DNA of 64,000 nucleotides from Roseateles_B sp041906185 (GTDB lineage: Bacteria; Pseudomonadota; Gammaproteobacteria; Burkholderiales; Burkholderiaceae_C), in NCBI GenBank assembly GCA_041906185.1, contig JAYRJQ010000001.1:348329-412328 (forward strand). Direction: 5' to 3'. Numbering within the stretch: the first letter of the stretch is position 1; each line of letters starts with the position of its first letter. The position numbers were made by a program, and so were the translations under genes. The notes beneath the pieces were generated by a model. It made no database searches. It was not told the origin of the DNA and saw only the letters and a program-made list of their open reading frames with translations. Of this stretch, positions 25,386 to 33,304 are shown in pieces.

Positions 25386-25431
25386 GGAGCCTACCCGAAA
25401 GCGGTCCATTGCGACCTTCCGCTCCTGGCCG
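25386..25431. repeat. Short dispersed repeat, copy B
   Basis: Same AGCCTACCCGAAAGC / TCCGCTCCTGGCCG blocks as copy A with a different 15-base spacer. It lies six bases upstream of the 51-aa gene start. Confidence 0.65.
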
Positions 25432-25723
25432 AGAGCTGACTCCCGCATTCACTGCGCGAACGACAGCGCTTGGTGCTAGGCCGCAGTGAATGCCAGACAC
25501 GCTGAGCTACTTCGCCTCTGCTTGGATTTACACCGTGCTGCCTTTGCGTGCCGCCCCCAGTTTCACCGCCAGCGGTTCCAGTAGGCACACCATCCCGCCC
25601 CCATCCGACCCACGCATACCTATCCGCCGCCCGCATCTCCAGCAGCCGGTCCAATTGATCAAGGATTTCAGGCACCCCCTGCCGCCGACCGGGCGAGGGG
25701 ACGGGCTGGTCAGATTCATCCAC
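25391..25723 (-). CDS. Doubtful small hypothetical gene, probably degenerate 3' part
   Basis: 110-codon frame starting GTG 25723 with AAGGAG five bases upstream. The first 47 residues (for example EILDQLDRLLEMRAADRYAW) look like real coding sequence. The rest is low-complexity and runs into repeat copy B. It may be a remnant whose 3' end was replaced. I recognise no family. Confidence 0.3.
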   Translation of the reverse strand: MDESDQPVPSPGRRQGVPEILDQLDRLLEMRAADRYAWVGWGRDGVPTGTAGGETGGGTQRQHGVNPSRGEVAQRVWHSLRPSTKRCRSRSECGSQLSARSGRSQWTAFG

Positions 25724-25856
25724 GAGATCTCCTTCGGGTTACCCGCAGATCTCATCAGGACGCCAATCCCTGGCCCCGATAGGCAGGACCGCTGCCAGTG
25801 TCGGCATTGCCACCGCAACGCGCCTCACCAAGCCAGCTGAAACTCTCCGTCCAGCC

Positions 25857-25887
25857 ATAAAAAAACCCGCCACACGGGCGGGTTCTT
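25857..25887 (-). terminator. Terminator of the ferredoxin reductase gene
   Basis: On the minus strand, ACCCGCC and GGCGGGT arms around a GTGT-type loop are followed by TTTTTTT. It begins 21 bases after the reductase stop codon. Confidence 0.9.
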
Positions 25888-25907
25888 CAAGCTGAGTCAG
25901 CGCCGAC

Positions 25908-27002
25908 TCAATCAAACACCGGCGTCTCCACGCCCAGCACCTTGTGCAGCTTCGGGCTGGTGGTCGTGTACTGCAGATGCACCCGCTTCTCCGGATTGAT
26001 GATGGGCATCGCACCGAAGGCAGCCAGCGCGGCCTCATGGAAGCCCGACAGGATCAGCTTCTTCTTGCCGGGGTAGGTGTTGATGTCACCCACGGCGAAG
26101 ATGCCGGGCACGCTGGTCTGGAACTTCTCGGTGTCGACGAGGATCTGCTTGCGCTCCAGGGCCAGGCCCCACTCGGCGATGGGGCCGAGCTTGGGGGAGA
26201 GGCCGAAGAAGACGAGGACCTGGTCGCAGGGGACGACGCGGGTGACGCCGTCGCCGCCAGTGACCTTGACGCCCTTGAGCACGCCGTCCTCGGTCTCATC
26301 CAGGTCGGTGACCTGGCCGACGATGAACTGCATCTCGTAGTTGTCGCAGAGTTCCTTCATCTTGGCGACGCTGGCGGGGGCGGCGCGGAAGCCGTCGCGG
26401 CGGTGCAGGAGGATGACGCTCTCGGCCTTGTGCGGGTTGCCGTCTGCATTGCCGCCGCAGAAGTTCAGGGCCCAGTCGAGGGCGGAGTCACCGCCGCCGA
26501 CGATCAGCAGGTTCTTGCCGGCGAACTGCTCGGGCTTGCGCACGCGGTAGTGCACTTGCGAGCCTTCATGCTTGTCGATGCCGTCCACCTTCAGGGTGCG
26601 AGGCTGGAAGGAGCCCACGCCGCCGGCGATGAAGATGGTCTTGGTCAGGAACTGCGTGCCCTTGGAGGTGGCGACGAAGAAGCGGCCGTCTTCCTGCTTC
26701 TCCACGGTGGTGACTTCCTGGCCCAGATGGAAGGTCGCGCCGAAGGGCTCGATCTGCTTCATCAGGTTGTCCGTCAGCTCCTTGCCGGTGACGACGGGCA
26801 GGGCGGGGATGTCGTAGATGGGCTTGTCGGGGTAGAGCTCGATGCACTGGCCACCGGGGTAGGCCAGGGAGTCAATGATGTGGGCCTTGATCTCCAGAAG
26901 GCCGAGTTCGAACACCTGGAACAGGCCCACGGGGCCGGCGCCAACGATGACGGCATCGGTTTCGATCACGCCAGCCGAGGCGGAGGAGGTCGCTTGAGTC
27001 AC
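25908..27002 (-). CDS. fpr: Ferredoxin/flavodoxin--NADP+ reductase, thioredoxin-reductase-like type
   Basis: 364-aa FAD/NADPH oxidoreductase. The N-terminal FAD motif VGAGPVGLFQ (about residue 21) is followed by GGQCIELYPDKPIYDIP. The NADPH motif is VGGGDSALDWAL (about 175), and the C-terminal FAD-binding segment is GIFAVGDI. The CxxC active site of true thioredoxin reductases is missing, as expected for YumC-type reductases. I start at GTG 27002; the longer TTG frame adds a Pro/Gly leader. It lies directly downstream of fdxA and probably reduces that ferredoxin. Confidence 0.88.
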   Translation of the reverse strand: MTQATSSASAGVIETDAVIVGAGPVGLFQVFELGLLEIKAHIIDSLAYPGGQCIELYPDKPIYDIPALPVVTGKELTDNLMKQIEPFGATFHLGQEVTTVEKQEDGRFFVATSKGTQFLTKTIFIAGGVGSFQPRTLKVDGIDKHEGSQVHYRVRKPEQFAGKNLLIVGGGDSALDWALNFCGGNADGNPHKAESVILLHRRDGFRAAPASVAKMKELCDNYEMQFIVGQVTDLDETEDGVLKGVKVTGGDGVTRVVPCDQVLVFFGLSPKLGPIAEWGLALERKQILVDTEKFQTSVPGIFAVGDINTYPGKKKLILSGFHEAALAAFGAMPIINPEKRVHLQYTTTSPKLHKVLGVETPVFD

Positions 27003-27056
27003 TTGAGGATCCAATCTATCGAGTCCGGGCCCCGGATGCGGCCCGCTTGAGAACAA

Positions 27057-27380
27057 TCAGCGGATGAGTTCGGAGAGCTTGTCGCTCTTGTCTTTCCATT
27101 CGTCCGCGTCGGGCAGGGCGGCCTTGCGCTTGGTGATGCTGGGCCACTTCTTCGCCAGGTCGGCGTTGATCTTGATCATGTGCTGCTGGTTGCCCGGCAC
27201 GTCTTCCTCGGGAACGATGGCGTTCACGGGGCACTCGGGGATGCACACGGCGCAGTCGATGCACTCGTCCGGATCGATGGTCAGGAAGTTCGGACCTTCA
27301 CGGAAGCAGTCGACGGGGCAGACATCAACGCAATCGGTGTACTTGCAGCGAATGCAGGCTTCGGTAACGACGTGGGTCAT
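27057..27380 (-). CDS. fdxA: 7Fe ferredoxin FdxA
   Basis: 107-aa electron carrier with [3Fe-4S] and [4Fe-4S] clusters. Cysteine blocks are CIRCKYTDCVDVCPVDCF and CIDCAVCIPECP, followed by the C-terminal extension typical of proteobacterial FdxA (INADLAKKWPSIT). Start ATG 27380. It is co-directional with, and 54 bases upstream of, the ferredoxin-NADP reductase gene. Confidence 0.95.
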   Translation of the reverse strand: MTHVVTEACIRCKYTDCVDVCPVDCFREGPNFLTIDPDECIDCAVCIPECPVNAIVPEEDVPGNQQHMIKINADLAKKWPSITKRKAALPDADEWKDKSDKLSELIR

Positions 27381-27451
27381 GGAGCAGCTCTAGAGTTGTG
27401 GGGGCCCGGGGACCGCCTGGGCGCGGGCGCTTCGGCGGCAAAGGGCTGATT

Positions 27452-28228
27452 TTAACGGTGCGTGATCGGGGGCTCTACTTGATGGGGCTCAAGTTGGGGG
27501 CATTGATCGCCCACGACGCGCTTGTGCTTGGCCGGCCCGACGGGCGCGGCGCCCGCCCCGACGGTCACGACGGTGGGGCGGCCGCGGTGCAGCAGGCTGG
27601 CGGCGGGCAGGGTGGCGACGGTGTGCTCGCTGCTCAGGGCGTCGGCACAGCCGGCCCGGGAGACGACCATCACCGGCGTCTCAGCTGCCCAGCCCGCCTG
27701 GCTCAGCTTGCGAGCCAGGGCGCCGAGCTGGCGGCCGGCCATGTAGAAGACTTCCGTGTCGGCACTCTTCAGGGCCTGGAGGTCGCCGTCCTTGGTCATG
27801 GCGGTGGTCAGGGCGACGCTGCGGCCCTGGCCGCGCCGGGTCAGGGGGCGGCGGCTGTGGGCGGCGGCGGCGATGGCGGCGGTCACGCCGGGCACGACCT
27901 CCGAATCGATACCGGCCTCGTCCAGCGCCAGCAGCTCCTCTTCCAGGCGGCCGAAGACGCTGGCATCCCCGCCCTTGAGCCGCACCACCACGCCGGCCTG
28001 GCGGGCTTCGCGCACCAGGGCGGCGTTGATGGCGGTCTGGGCGGTGGAGTCGCAGAAGCCGCGCTTGCCCACGTCCAGCCAGCGGGCGTTCGGGGCGAAT
28101 TCGCGGAGCGCCGGGTCGGTCAGGGCGTCGAACAGCACCACATCCGCCTGCTGCAGGGCCCGCAGGCCGCGCAGGGTGATGAGGTCGGCGGCGCCGGGGC
28201 CGGCACTGACGAAGATGACGCGTCCCAT
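27452..28228 (-). CDS. cobA: Uroporphyrinogen-III C-methyltransferase (SUMT)
   Basis: 258 aa. It makes precorrin-2 with two SAM, the first step to siroheme and cobalamin. Motifs: VSAGPGAADLITLRGL at the N-terminus, VVRLKGGDASVFGR (about 80-93), VVPGVTAA (about 112), LTRRG, and TVVTVG near the end. It is the last gene of cysD-cysN-cobA, which supplies siroheme for assimilatory sulfite reductase. A dispersed repeat (28241-28255) lies in the leader just upstream of the GAGGAG ribosome site. Confidence 0.93.
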   Translation of the reverse strand: MGRVIFVSAGPGAADLITLRGLRALQQADVVLFDALTDPALREFAPNARWLDVGKRGFCDSTAQTAINAALVREARQAGVVVRLKGGDASVFGRLEEELLALDEAGIDSEVVPGVTAAIAAAAHSRRPLTRRGQGRSVALTTAMTKDGDLQALKSADTEVFYMAGRQLGALARKLSQAGWAAETPVMVVSRAGCADALSSEHTVATLPAASLLHRGRPTVVTVGAGAAPVGPAKHKRVVGDQCPQLEPHQVEPPITHR

Positions 28229-28240
28229 GTGGTGCTCCTC

Positions 28241-28255
28241 GGGGTCAGGTCTTGC
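28241..28255 (+). repeat. Dispersed GTC repeat in the cysN-cobA spacer
   Basis: GGGGTCAGGTCTTGC, exact core, filling a third of the 44-base intergenic spacer and abutting the cobA ribosome site. Confidence 0.75.
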
Positions 28256-28272
28256 GAATCCGGTCCGCCGCC

Positions 28273-29580
28273 TCAGCGCACCAGCAGCGCACCTGAGGTG
28301 CGGTTGCTGGTGGGGTCGACGACGATCAGCGCGCCGGCGACGCGGTTCTGGGTGTACGCAGCCAGCGGCAGCGGGGCCTGCAGCTCGACCACGACGTGGC
28401 CGATCTCGTTCACGGCCAGCTCGTGGGCCTCGGTCTCGGCCAGGGTGTGGATGTCCAGGCGGTGCTCGATGGCGCTGATGCGCGCCTGCACCCAGCGGTT
28501 GCCGTGGCGCACCCAGTACTTGCGGCCCAGCTGGGCGGCCTCGGTGTCCAGCCAGGCGAGCGTGGCCTCGAACTGCTGGCGCGGCTGCGCGCTGCCGGGG
28601 GCGACGATCCAGTCACCACGGCTCACGTCCACCTGGCGGTCGAAGACCAGACCCGCGGACTCGCCGGCTACGGCATGCGCCACCGTCTCGCCCGCGCGGC
28701 GGACCTCGGCAATGATCGCCTTGACGCCGCTGGGCAGCACCTCGACCTCATCCCCGGCCTTCACCTGGCCCTGGGCGATGCGGCCCCAGAAGGTGCGTGG
28801 CTGGTAGCCCGTGCCTTCGCCTTCCTTGCTCACGTACTGCACCGGCTGCTGCAGCGGGCCCTCGACCGTCTCCTGCGCCGTGGGCAGGGCTTCCAGCACC
28901 TGCAGCAGCGAGGGGCCGGTGTACCAGGCGGCGTCCAGCGGCTGGGTGACGTTGTCGCCGTTCAGCGCCGAGACCGGCACGATAGCGGTCACGGTGATGC
29001 CGGCGTCCTCGGCGAAGCGGCGCAGCGCGGCGCTGACCTTCTCGAAGCCGACACCTGCGGCCTCGGGGGCCAGGGCGTCGATCTTGTTGACGGCGAACAC
29101 GATGCTGGGCACGCGCAGCAGATGGGCCAGCAGGCTGTGGCGGCGGGTCTGCGGCAGCAGGGGCACCTCGGCCTGGGTGAGGTCCAGCTTGGTGATGTCC
29201 ACCAGCACCACGGCGGCATCGCTGCCGGCGGCGGCGGTGACCATGTTGCGGGTGTACTGCTCGTGGCCCGGGGCGTCGGCGATGATGAACTTGCGCGCCT
29301 TGGTCGCGAAGTAGCGGTAGGCCACGTCGATGGTGATGCCCTGCTCGCGCTCGGCCTCCAGGCCGTCGGTCAGCAGCGAGAGGTCGATGGGCTGGCCCGC
29401 GGCGCGGCGCTCCAGCGTGTCCAGCTGGTCGGCCAGGATGGCACGGCTGTCGAACAGCAGGCGGCCGATCAGCGTGCTCTTGCCGTCGTCCACGCTGCCC
29501 GCCGTCAGGAAGCGCAGGGCGCGGTGCTGGGTGTCCACGTCCTGCTGGTGGACCGTCTCGAATTGGGGAACTGCACTCAT
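28273..29580 (-). CDS. cysN: Sulfate adenylyltransferase GTPase subunit CysN
   Basis: 435-aa GTPase that drives APS synthesis with CysD. GTP motifs: P-loop GSVDDGKST (about residues 29-37), the DAPGHEQYTRNM block, and NKID. Domains 2 and 3 follow the EF-Tu pattern. No APS kinase (CysC) domain is fused; the protein ends after the beta-barrel. It lies 88 bases downstream of cysD, with a dispersed repeat in the spacer. Confidence 0.95.
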   Translation of the reverse strand: MSAVPQFETVHQQDVDTQHRALRFLTAGSVDDGKSTLIGRLLFDSRAILADQLDTLERRAAGQPIDLSLLTDGLEAEREQGITIDVAYRYFATKARKFIIADAPGHEQYTRNMVTAAAGSDAAVVLVDITKLDLTQAEVPLLPQTRRHSLLAHLLRVPSIVFAVNKIDALAPEAAGVGFEKVSAALRRFAEDAGITVTAIVPVSALNGDNVTQPLDAAWYTGPSLLQVLEALPTAQETVEGPLQQPVQYVSKEGEGTGYQPRTFWGRIAQGQVKAGDEVEVLPSGVKAIIAEVRRAGETVAHAVAGESAGLVFDRQVDVSRGDWIVAPGSAQPRQQFEATLAWLDTEAAQLGRKYWVRHGNRWVQARISAIEHRLDIHTLAETEAHELAVNEIGHVVVELQAPLPLAAYTQNRVAGALIVVDPTSNRTSGALLVR

Positions 29581-29609
29581 GGGGTCATCCGTTGTGATCG
29601 AGTGAAGCC

Positions 29610-29625
29610 GGGGTCAGGTCTTGCC
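29610..29625 (+). repeat. Dispersed GTC repeat in the cysD-cysN spacer
   Basis: GGGGTCAGGTCTTGCC, exact core, within the 88-base spacer. Confidence 0.75.
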
Positions 29626-29668
29626 GGACCGGCGGGTTCGTCGCAGCGCCGGGCGCCGCGGGTTGGCG

Positions 29669-30673
29669 TCAGAAGTAGCCCTCTTTCTTTCGGCGCTCCA
29701 TCGAGGCGTCCGAAGTGCGGTCGTCCATTCGCGTGGCACCACGCTCGCTCACCGTCACCGTCAGGGTCTCGGCCACGATGTCCGCGGCGCTGGCGGCGTC
29801 GCTCTCCACGGGGCAGGTGCAGGTCATGTCGCCCACGGTGCGGAAGCGCACGGTGGCGGTCTCCACCGTCTCGCCGGCCTCGGGCGGGGTCACCTCGGTC
29901 AGCGGCACCAGCAGGCCCTTGCGGCGGATCACCTGGCGCTCGTGGGCGTAGTACAGGTTCGGCAGCGGGATGTTCTCGCGCTGGATGTACAGCCACACGT
30001 CCAGCTCGGTCCAGTTGCTGATGGGGAAGGCGCGGAAGTGCTCGCCCGGGCGGATGCGGGTGTTGAACAGGTTCCACAGCTCGGGGCGCTGCTCCTTGGG
30101 CTGCCACTGGCCGAAGCTGTCGCGGTGGCTGAAGATGCGCTCCTTGGCGCGCGCCTTCTCCTCATCGCGCCGCGCGCCACCGATCAGCACATCGAAGCGG
30201 TGCTCCTCGATGGTCTCCAGCAGCGTCACGGTCTGGTGGCCGTTGCGCGACTCCAGCGGATGCGCCAGGCGGATCGTGCCCTTCTTGATGGAGTCTTCCA
30301 GGTGGCCCACGACCAGGCGCTCACCCATCTCCTGGATGCGGCGGTCGCGGAACTCGATGACCTCGGGGAAGTTGTGGCCGGTGTCCACGTGGACCAGCGG
30401 GAAGGGGAGCTTGCCCTTGAATTCGTTGCCCCGCCCTTCGCCGGGCCGCCCCCAAGAAGGGCGCGCCCCCTCGGGGGGCAGGCCGGCGCTGGCGCTGGCC
30501 GTGGGGGCCGGTGTCACGCGTTGCTTGAAGGCCTTCTCCGCGAGGCGCAAGACCACGCAGGAATCCTTGCCGCTGGAGAACAGCAGGCCCGGGCGCTCGA
30601 AGGCGGCGGCGACTTCGCGCAGGATGAAGATGGCCTCTTCCTCGAGGTGATTGAGATGGGAGTGACTGATCAT
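29669..30673 (-). CDS. cysD: Sulfate adenylyltransferase subunit CysD with an in-frame repeat insertion
   Basis: 334-aa PP-loop ATP sulfurylase subunit. The pyrophosphate loop SSGKDS is at 33-38, followed by HVDTGHNFPEVIEFRD, GGARRDEEKARAKERIFS and NWTELDVWLYI. Start ATG 30673 (MISHSHLNHL). Typical CysD is about 300-320 aa and runs directly from the KAF helix into PFPLLHVDT. Here roughly residues 52-88 interrupt this point with Pro/Gly/Ala-rich sequence encoded by a GC-rich palindromic repeat. The frame is kept, and all catalytic motifs are intact, so the enzyme is probably active. Confidence 0.93.
   Translation of the reverse strand: MISHSHLNHLEEEAIFILREVAAAFERPGLLFSSGKDSCVVLRLAEKAFKQRVTPAPTASASAGLPPEGARPSWGRPGEGRGNEFKGKLPFPLVHVDTGHNFPEVIEFRDRRIQEMGERLVVGHLEDSIKKGTIRLAHPLESRNGHQTVTLLETIEEHRFDVLIGGARRDEEKARAKERIFSHRDSFGQWQPKEQRPELWNLFNTRIRPGEHFRAFPISNWTELDVWLYIQRENIPLPNLYYAHERQVIRRKGLLVPLTEVTPPEAGETVETATVRFRTVGDMTCTCPVESDAASAADIVAETLTVTVSERGATRMDDRTSDASMERRKKEGYF
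30410..30520 (-). repeat. GC-rich palindromic repeat embedded in cysD
   Basis: On the coding strand it contains CTGCCCCCCGAGGGGGC and then TTGGGGGCGGCCCGGCG. These blocks resemble repeats very common between genes in Burkholderiales. It encodes about 37 extra residues. Boundaries are estimated from the family's uninterrupted alignment as I remember it. Confidence 0.65.
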
Positions 30674-30846
30674 GGCGCCCGCATTTTGACAGGCACGCCC
30701 CCTGCTCCCGGCACGCCGCGGCCGGCTTTGCGGCGGCCACGGCGGGCCGGGCGCCCGTTTCAATCGGATACCTTCAGCGCTACATTCGAGCAACGTTTCG
30801 GACGGATAGTGAGAACCCTGCCCTTTTCCAGCCCCCGGAGCCCTCC

Positions 30847-31434
30847 ATGTCCATGCAGCTTCGACACCTCAGCGGTGATCGGCCTGATGACTTGGCCATC
30901 GTCGATGCCGTGCTGCGCACCCATCCGACGTTCGCGCGCCGGTCGCTCTACCACCCGACCGATGCCGCGCTCTTCATGCGCAGCGCCTCGCTGCCCTGCA
31001 CGCCGGAGCAGCTGCAGGTCTTTGCGGTCGTGAAGCGCGGCGAGGTCTGCGGCATTGCCAAAGTGCTGCTGCAGGTGCCCGATGCGCGAACGGCGCTGCT
31101 GGACCTGCTCATGATCGAGGCCGGCCGCACCGGCCACGGGCTGGGCAGCGAGGCCCTCGAGCACCTCAGCGTGAAGGCCCGGCGCTGGGCTGGCATCGAC
31201 CGATGGCAGCTGATGGTGCTGGACTACCACACCCGGGCCCTGGCCTTCTGGCGGGCGCAGGGCTTCCAGCTGACCCGCACGGCCCTGGAGGGCGGAGGCG
31301 CTGAGGGCGATGGCCCGGGCACGACCGTCCACTGGATGGAACGCGCGTTGCGGCGCCCGGCCCATGCACGTTCACAGCCCTCCTTCCACGCCGGCAGCCG
31401 CGGGCACGTCCTGGCGCCGCCGCGGCCGCATTGA
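30847..31434 (+). CDS. GNAT family N-acetyltransferase
   Basis: 195 aa. The acetyl-CoA-binding region is IEAGRTGHGLGSEALEHL (about 97-115, the Q/RxxGxG/A signature), followed by MVLDYHTRALAFWRAQGFQ, the usual C-terminal GNAT strand and helix. The last 30 residues are low-complexity. The substrate is unknown. It converges with the polysaccharide operon. Confidence 0.82.
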   Translation: MSMQLRHLSGDRPDDLAIVDAVLRTHPTFARRSLYHPTDAALFMRSASLPCTPEQLQVFAVVKRGEVCGIAKVLLQVPDARTALLDLLMIEAGRTGHGLGSEALEHLSVKARRWAGIDRWQLMVLDYHTRALAFWRAQGFQLTRTALEGGGAEGDGPGTTVHWMERALRRPAHARSQPSFHAGSRGHVLAPPRPH

Positions 31435-31447
31435 GCGGCGTCGAGGC

Positions 31448-32044
31448 CTAGGGGCGGCTCAACAGGCCCACGGTCCGCAGGATGAGCGCGAGGTCCGAGC
31501 GCAGCGTGCGCCCCTGGATGTAGTCCGCCGACAGCCTCAGCTTCAACGGCAGGATCTCCTCCACATAGGCCCGCTCCGGGTCGGTCGCCGCCGCCAGGCG
31601 CTCGCTCTCGTCCCGGAAGGCGACCGACGCGGGGTCCGTGATGCCCGGGCGCACGGACAGCACGATGTCCCGCAGCGCCGCCGGGTACAGCGCCACGTAG
31701 CGCGGCACCTCCGGTCGGGGCCCGACGAGGCTCATTTCGCCACGGAAGACGTCCCACAGCTGCGGCAGCTCGTCGATCTTGCTGCGGCGGATGAAGCGGC
31801 CCGAGCGCGTGATGCGCGGGTCCTCGCCGATGGTGATCTGCGGCCCGAGCGCGGGTGCGTCCACGCGCATGCTGCGGAACTTGTGGATGAAGAAGGGCCG
31901 CCCGAAGCGCCCCACCCGCTGCTGGCGGAACATCACCGGGCCGGGCGAGTCCCACTTGATCCACAGCGCCACGCCCAGCAGCAGGGGCGACAGCAGCAGC
32001 AGGCCGAGCCCGGACGCCAGGATGTCGAAGAGGCGCTTGGCCAT
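31448..32044 (-). CDS. Initiating sugar-phosphate transferase (PglC/WcaJ-like)
   Basis: 198-aa monotopic membrane enzyme that transfers a sugar phosphate from a UDP-sugar to undecaprenyl phosphate. One N-terminal hydrophobic helix (LASGLGLLLLSPLLLGVALW) is followed by GPVMFRQQRVGRFGRPF, KFRSM, SKIDELPQLWDVFRGEMS and GPRPEVP, the family signature. It is the last gene of the minus-strand polysaccharide operon and probably starts assembly of the repeat unit. Confidence 0.93.
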   Translation of the reverse strand: MAKRLFDILASGLGLLLLSPLLLGVALWIKWDSPGPVMFRQQRVGRFGRPFFIHKFRSMRVDAPALGPQITIGEDPRITRSGRFIRRSKIDELPQLWDVFRGEMSLVGPRPEVPRYVALYPAALRDIVLSVRPGITDPASVAFRDESERLAAATDPERAYVEEILPLKLRLSADYIQGRTLRSDLALILRTVGLLSRP

Positions 32045-32061
32045 CGGTGGCGCCCTGCCCC

Positions 32062-33240
32062 TCAGCGCAGCGCGATCTCGCGCACGGCGGCGATCACGCG
32101 CTGGACGTCGGCATCCTTCATGGCCGTGTACAGCGGGATGCTGAAGGTCCGCTCATAGGCCTTCTGCGAATGCGGGAACTGCTCGGGGGTGAGCTGGTAG
32201 CGCTCGCGCCAGTAGGGCTGGAGATGCAAGGGGATGTAATGCACGCTGCAGCCGATGCCACGGGCGAACATCTGCTCGATGAAGGCATCGCGCTCGACGG
32301 CGCACTCGTCCGCCAGGCGCAGCACGTAGAGATGCCAGGAGTGCGTGTCCCCCTCCACCGGCTGCGGCGGCAGGATGAGGGGCAGGTCCGCAAAGGCCTC
32401 GTTGTAGGCGAGCGCAATCTGCTCGCGGCGGGCCTGGAAGCCGTTCAGCCGCTTGAGCTGGTGCAGGCCGAGCGCGGCGGCGATGTCCGTCAGGTTGTAC
32501 TTGAAGCCGGGCGCCACGATCTCGTAGTACCAGCTCGGCACCTTGGCGGTGAAGCGGTCGAAGGCGTCGCGGTTGATGCCGTGCAGGCGCATCACCTTGG
32601 CGCGCGCCGCGATCTTGGGATTGCGGGTGACGAGCATGCCGCCCTCGCCCGTCGTCATGGTCTTGTTGGCGTAGAAGCTGAACACCGTGGCGTCGCTGCC
32701 CATGGTGCCGATCAGCTCCTTCTCGAGCGTGGTGGGCAGCGCATGCGCCGCATCCTCGACGACGCGCAGGCCGTGCCGGCGGGCGATGTCGAGGATGGTG
32801 AGCATGTCCGCCGCCAGGCCCGCGTAGTGCACCGGCACGATGGCCTTGGTACGGGGCGTGATGGCCGCCTCGATCAGCGCGGGGTCGATGTTGAGCGTGG
32901 CCGGGTCGATGTCCACCAGCACCACGTCGGCGCCAAGATAGCGCACCACCTCCGCCGTGGCGGTGAAGGTGTGGGTCGTGGTGATGACCTCGTCCCCGGG
33001 GCCCACGCCAATGGCCTCCAGCGCCAGATGCAGGCCGGCCGTGGCCGAGTTGACGGCGATGCACTCGATCTCGGGCTCGCCCAGGAACTCGGTGAAGGCC
33101 TGCTCGAACTTGCGCGCCTTGGGCCCGGTCGTCACCCAGCCGGAGCGCAGCGTGTCCACGACCTCGGCGATCTCCTCCTCGCCGATCTCGGGCAGGGCGA
33201 AGGGCAGGAAGGGCAGGTCGGAACCCTGGGGAGCGGACAT
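32062..33240 (-). CDS. DegT/DnrJ/EryC1/StrS sugar aminotransferase (PglE-like)
   Basis: 392-aa PLP enzyme. The pyridoxal Lys is in FYANKTMTTGEGGM (about residue 190); upstream are TTTHTFTATAEVV and VEDAAHALP. Start ATG 33240. It most resembles enzymes that aminate 4-keto-6-deoxy UDP-sugars. The adjacent PglC-like transferase supports an amino sugar as the first residue, but a matching 4,6-dehydratase is not in the window. Substrate is inference. Confidence 0.88.
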   Translation of the reverse strand: MSAPQGSDLPFLPFALPEIGEEEIAEVVDTLRSGWVTTGPKARKFEQAFTEFLGEPEIECIAVNSATAGLHLALEAIGVGPGDEVITTTHTFTATAEVVRYLGADVVLVDIDPATLNIDPALIEAAITPRTKAIVPVHYAGLAADMLTILDIARRHGLRVVEDAAHALPTTLEKELIGTMGSDATVFSFYANKTMTTGEGGMLVTRNPKIAARAKVMRLHGINRDAFDRFTAKVPSWYYEIVAPGFKYNLTDIAAALGLHQLKRLNGFQARREQIALAYNEAFADLPLILPPQPVEGDTHSWHLYVLRLADECAVERDAFIEQMFARGIGCSVHYIPLHLQPYWRERYQLTPEQFPHSQKAYERTFSIPLYTAMKDADVQRVIAAVREIALR

Positions 33241-33304
33241 GGTGGCGGGCTTTCTATCGGAAACGGGATCGGACGGGATCAGGCAGGATTGTCGGCGACG
33301 GCGC

